From Lichtheimia corymbifera B2541 (lineage: Eukaryota > Mucoromycota > Mucoromycetes > Mucorales > Lichtheimiaceae): a stretch of DNA of 64,000 nucleotides. The position numbers and the translations under genes were made by a program. The DNA lies in NCBI GenBank assembly GCA_000697475.1, contig JNEU01000881.1, positions 124,001 to 188,000 of the forward strand. The letters are read 5' to 3'. Below, piece after piece: positions 60,197-64,000 of the stretch. The notes under the pieces are model-generated. The model did no database searches and had not been told where the DNA came from. It was given only the letters and a program-made list of their open reading frames with translations. Positions within the stretch are counted from its first letter, which is position 1. The number at the start of each line of letters is the position of its first letter.

Positions 60197-60847
60197 ATGG
60201 GTCGTCGTCCTGCTCGCTGTTATCGTTACTGCAAAAACAAGCCATATCCCAAAAGCCGATACTGCCGTGGTGTCCCTGATCCAAAGATCAGGATATATGA
60301 TCTCGGTCGTAAAAAGGCACATGTTGATGACTTTCCACTGTGCATACATTTGGTGTCGAATGAATATGAACAGCTATCATCCGAAGCCTTGGAAGCCGGT
60401 CGTATCTGTGCCAACAAGTACATTGTAAAGAATGCTGGCAAAGACTCATTCCATATGCGTGTGCGTGTACATCCTTTCCATGTCATCCGTATCAACAAAA
60501 TGTTATCGTGTGCCGGTGCCGATCGACTGCAACAGGGTATGCGTGGAGCATTTGGCAAACCACAAGGTCTTGTGGCTCGAGTCAATATTGGTCAAGTTAT
60601 CTTTTCCATTCGCACCAAGGATAGCAACAAGGCTGTAGTGATGGAAGCATTAAGGCGGTCAAAGTACAAGTTCCCAGGACAGCAAAAGATCATCATCTCC
60701 AACAAGTGGGGTTTCACACCACTCAAGCGTGATGAATACCTCAAGGCCCGTTCCGAAGGCAAGCTCCAGCCTGATGGATCCTATGTCAAGTTTGTTCCCC
60801 AAAAGGGTGAACTCGATAGCTATTTCCGGGCCGTTGGCCGTGTTTAG
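60197..60847 (+). CDS. RPL10: 60S ribosomal protein uL16 (Rpl10)
   Basis: Single exon of 216 aa, a typical length. Diagnostic stretches: [74 protein letters not shown] and [17 protein letters not shown]. uL16 is loaded late onto the pre-60S subunit in the cytosol and organises the tRNA accommodation corridor. Unlike eL27 it carries no intron here. Confidence 0.98.
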   Translation: MGRRPARCYRYCKNKPYPKSRYCRGVPDPKIRIYDLGRKKAHVDDFPLCIHLVSNEYEQLSSEALEAGRICANKYIVKNAGKDSFHMRVRVHPFHVIRINKMLSCAGADRLQQGMRGAFGKPQGLVARVNIGQVIFSIRTKDSNKAVVMEALRRSKYKFPGQQKIIISNKWGFTPLKRDEYLKARSEGKLQPDGSYVKFVPQKGELDSYFRAVGRV

Positions 60848-61046
60848 TAATAGTGGTTTTATCATTGAAGATTTGGAATGAAAGAATCAATGTTCTTTTT
60901 TTCTCTGCGAGTGAAACGCATGGCATCTTTATAATATATCACTATTTTTAAACACACATAAGGTGGCTTTATTCAGTAGTCATTACAGGGTAAATTTAAC
61001 AGAGGATTGGTTGGTGGTGGGACACCCAAAAAAGGGTCGTTCGTTG

Positions 61047-61813
61047 TTATTGAAGGAAGATTTGGGAAACAAGGGCGACAGATGCAGCCATCAACATAAC
61101 CGATACATTGTACTCAAAAGCACCAGAGGCAGCGTTAGGCTCTGTAGTGGGTGAAGAAGAGGCGCTATTGGAAGAAGAAGATTGGCTTGCTGAAGCGCTT
61201 GAAGAAGAAGGAAGCGTGCTGGAAACGGCCGATGTGCTATACGAGGGATACATTTATTTAGCATGCAAGGAGGTATGCAACCAGTCATTTGGCAACTTAC
61301 ACGTTGGCACCAGGTTGCGAGCAGTAGGTAATCATGAGACTTTCTTCAATCCCTTTTTGGCTATCGTTGGGACATGTATCCCAGCAGGATACCTTTTGCG
61401 TCTGCCACTGAATAATTATAACACTTGCTTGTTAGCCATGATGATACTACTAGCAAAAAGGAATGTTCCTTGTTCTTTACCTTGCATAAGCATGCATAGT
61501 CTGACGAAAGTAAACGACGAAAAGATGATATTATTAGTAGTTGGCACGCAATTGAATAATGACTATGCTGTGGGAAAACCACCTACCTGATTGTGTGCAT
61601 GTTTTCAAATAATTGTCCTCGTTTTGCTTGCACTGATCAAAGCTACATGATAACACAGAATGTAAATCATCCATTCATCTGCTACTTTACTTTGCTGAGA
61701 CGCCCTTACACATTTTGAGCTGGGCAGGAGCTGGTTGCCTGAGCAGCAGCCAATTGGTTCAGCGTGGACACCAAGACAATGAAAGCAACGGGAATTGACG
61801 TGGACAGCTTCAT
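61047..61813 (-). CDS. GPI-anchored CFEM-like 8-Cys cell-wall protein
   Basis: Five exons: 61813-61710, 61642-61587, 61500-61481 (20 nt), 61407-61301, 61236-61047; 158 aa, in phase. A signal peptide (MKLSTSIPVAFIVLVSTLNQ) precedes eight cysteines at 30, 39, 50, 57, 59, 68, 72 and 89. The DYACLC block (C57-x-C59 after Asp54), the C68-x3-C72 pair and the 16-residue gap to C89 fit the CFEM pattern; the first spacing (C30 to C39) is wider than usual. A Ser-rich linker and a hydrophobic C-terminal tail (SVMLMAASVALVSQIFLQ) after NAASGAFEYN suggest GPI attachment. CFEM proteins bind haem or iron or act at the wall. I call it CFEM-like rather than CFEM. Confidence 0.82.
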
Positions 61814-62234
61814 AATGAGGATGAATTGAGAGGAAAAGAACCAAGAAAAAGTCGAAAGCACAAAGCTATGTAGGGAAAAAAAGGGATGTAAAGGGGAACA
61901 CGGAGAGTGCCGTATTTATCATGTTGGGATATTAGAACTCCTCCTTGCAGATGTGTGCTGCTGGATATATATCATGAGCTGATTCATCTATCAAAGATCC
62001 ACAAGTAACACTGGCATAGCACATGTCTTCCCAAACAGCAAACATGGTTCTCGCTTGACGGCTTATTTCATGTTGCACAGCACTTTATTTCAATGATCCG
62101 GGCAATGAACGGTTGGTAAGTATGTCCAAGTCGGGACGTTTATTTGGTGGTGACACGGTGCCACAAAGGTATTACATTTGGTTGTCTCCAATACTCCTAA
62201 TTCATCCATCCATTTCCATTGCTTGCATTTCAAA
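61814..62234. other. Intergenic, upstream of the GPI protein
   Basis: Promoter of the CFEM-like gene and 3' flank of the isomerase gene. No gene seen. Confidence 0.4.
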
Positions 62235-63477
62235 TTACAATTTGGCCTTTTTGCGCTTCTTGGAGCTTTCTGTTTGTGTGTGTGTAGAGAAAGAGGATCA
62301 ATATAAATGTCGATATCAACGTTGAAGCGTTGACTTACCAACAAATTTCAAGATACTCTCAAGCGAATCAGGGCTTGCCATTCTTTCGGCCAGTCTTTCC
62401 ATTTCCACGTCGTTCACTTGTTCGAGGAATTTCCGCTCATTTTCACGAATCAGGTCCTTTGTCACTCTCATAGCTTCAGGGGAGAAGGCACTTGCATCTT
62501 CGGCAATGGCAAGAATCTGCTCGCGGAAGTTCTCCTTGGGTATGATCCGGCTAACAAATCCACAGTCTTCCATTTCTTTGGCAGTAAAAGTGCGTCCCAA
62601 TAGCTATCATATATACATGCCCGCCATCAATAGCGAGATAAATTGTTGTATTCCAAAGGCACTTACCAGCATTTCATTGGCACGAGATGGTCCCATGATT
62701 CTAAAGGATGAATAAGTTATTGGGACGTTGATAGTGCTATAAGGCTCTTGCTGCTTACCTTGGGAATAAAACTGATGAGCATCCTTCAGCACAGAAACCT
62801 ACATAATTCCAATAGCATTAATCCTTCCATGTCCCATAATAAAAAATAGCCATCGCCCTTACCGAGTTTCATGAATGGAGTAGTAAAGGTAGCATCAGGA
62901 GCTGCATAAACGACATCACATAGAGCAAGAGTCGTAGTTCCAAAGCCAATGGATGGACCTGTAACTCAAGGATGAGATAACCATTCTTTAGGATACCACA
63001 CTTGTAGTAGATAGTTACCATTAACAGCAGCAATTAACAACTTTGGGAAACGGATCATTTCTTGCACCACATCGCTGTTGTCATCAAAAGTCATAAGCAT
63101 TTTGGTAACCATGGAGATTGACCCTTTTACACGTACTGGGTAGTTTTCTGGCGTCTTTCAAGTTCAGCTGGGAGATTCTCATCCGAGAAATCAGGCATGG
63201 TCAACTCCTGACCCGAGGTGTAATATTTGCCACGGCCCGTGAGGATAGTCACTTTGACTCTATCGTCATTGGCAGCCCAAGTAATGGCAGAGAGCCAATC
63301 CTGTAAAAAGACGTCCAATGAACACGCTGTACTTGTGGCGCTTTTCGTATTGCTTACTCTATACGCTTGAGGAGAGAGTGCATTGTAACGTTGAGGTCGA
63401 TTGAATGCCAATTCTGCAACACCCGAAGGGAACAACGTAATGGCAATAGTTTCCAATTGTGGCACGGCGTCGCTCAT
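62235..63477 (-). CDS. Peroxisomal delta3,delta2-enoyl-CoA isomerase (ECI2/Eci1-like)
   Basis: Eight exons: 63477-63358, 63300-63137, 63074-63019, 62958-62863, 62798-62759, 62700-62667, 62603-62339, 62269-62235; 269 aa, all in phase. The crotonase fold shows AELAFNRPQRYNALSP, TGRGKYYTSGQEL, LLIAAVNGPSIGFGTT (oxyanion-hole loop) and FMKLGFCAEGCSSVLFPRIM with the putative catalytic Glu150 of the AEG block, as in ECI2 and yeast Eci1. The tail is SSKKRKKAKL, ending in the PTS1 tripeptide AKL. It shifts 3-enoyl to 2-trans-enoyl-CoA so that unsaturated fatty acids can enter beta-oxidation. The last 35-nt exon carries the whole PTS1 (see findings). Confidence 0.93.
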
Positions 63478-63870
63478 GTTAAGGAGAAGAAGGAAGAGGA
63501 GGTGAAGGAGGAGAAGAGAGTGAAAAGCCAAGGTGCACTGTGGCAATCAACCCCGGACTCTTGCTGACAAGTTGACATGTGATTTTACTGCCCAACCCCC
63601 ACCCAAAAGAATAAACTACTACTAGTCATCCTTCCATCGTTCAAGAAAAAACCTCAAATGATACGCTGGATGCATTGTATACAAATGAAAGAAGCACACT
63701 GTTGCCATGCATAATGGATGAGGAGTCAGCAAACATGCTGACACCAGCATATTACCAAATACCGCAATTCCCATTGCATAACGTAACAACCAATACAGTA
63801 CTGTATATGACTATGGATCCCATTATATTATCCGAAACGAATGAGTAGGGGAGCGGTTTTGAAGCTGACA
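63478..63870. other. Intergenic, promoter of the isomerase gene
   Basis: A GA-rich stretch lies at 63480-63520 just upstream of the ATG. No further gene seen before the terminal repeat. Confidence 0.4.
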
Positions 63871-64000
63871 TTGAAAGCGTAACAGAAGCGTAACAGAAGC
63901 GTAACAGAAGCGAAACACAAGCGAAACAGAAGCGTAAGCGTAACAGAAGCGTAACAAAAGCGAAACAGAAGCGTAACAGAAGCGTAACAGAAGCGTAACA
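63871..64000. repeat. 11-bp tandem array at the window edge
   Basis: About eleven units of AGCGTAACAGA, with variants AGCGAAACAGA and occasional shortening (a 6-bp unit AGCGTA near 63933). It runs off the end of the window, so its full length is unknown. Confidence 0.95.

Overview
The window looks like nuclear DNA of an intron-rich early-diverging fungus, most likely Mucoromycota (a Mucorales-type genome). Reasons: many short GT-AG introns (mostly about 45-175 nt), fungal core genes (Wbp1, Sct1/Gpt2-type GPAT, Vfa1, Gyp5-type TBC protein, Bud4/anillin-like protein), a GPI-anchored 8-Cys wall-type protein, and presence of PHAF1/UPF0183. The genus cannot be fixed from sequence alone. Exon boundaries were worked out by hand from splice consensus, phase and protein continuity. 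Nearly every multi-exon model closes in frame; they have no transcript support.

Region 1 (1-27.5 kb) is gene-dense. On the minus strand: a secreted choice-of-anchor A protein, a Vfa1-like protein, a START-domain protein and a TBC/coiled-coil Rab-GAP-like protein. On the plus strand: an SLC35F-type transporter and Wbp1/OST48. On the minus strand: a GPAT, a flavin-dependent amine oxidase and a low-complexity protein. On the plus strand: an STK16/Env7-type kinase and a 1585-residue Sel1-repeat protein.

Region 2 (27.6-39.2 kb) is different. It has almost no intact gene, and large parts match other parts of the same interval. It holds several degraded copies of at least one multi-exon gene family I do not recognise, a pair of inverted repeats of about 1.07 kb (28.3-29.4 and 35.2-36.3 kb), nested palindromes at 29.8-31.2 kb, and the 3' part of a minus-strand gene cut off at a repeat boundary. 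It looks like a repeat-decayed island. This is the least explained part of the window.

Region 3 (39.4-63.5 kb) is gene-dense again: PHAF1-like protein, homeodomain factor, F-box protein, asparagine synthetase, DUF4112 protein, a NEDD8-conjugating E2 (UBC12), an ankyrin/anillin-like/PH protein, a nucleoplasmin-FKBP prolyl isomerase diverging from mitochondrial uS11, eL27, a GFA-type zinc protein, uL16, a CFEM-like GPI protein, and a peroxisomal enoyl-CoA isomerase whose PTS1 (AKL) lies in a 35-nt last exon. The window ends inside an 11-bp tandem array (63.87-64.0 kb).

No operon logic is expected. Functional themes are protein glycosylation and lipid synthesis in the ER (Wbp1, GPAT), endosomal and Rab traffic (Vfa1, TBC), polarity and septation (anillin-like), translation (uS11m, eL27, uL16) and cell surface (choice-of-anchor A, CFEM-like). 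No rRNA, tRNA or CRISPR array was recognised.
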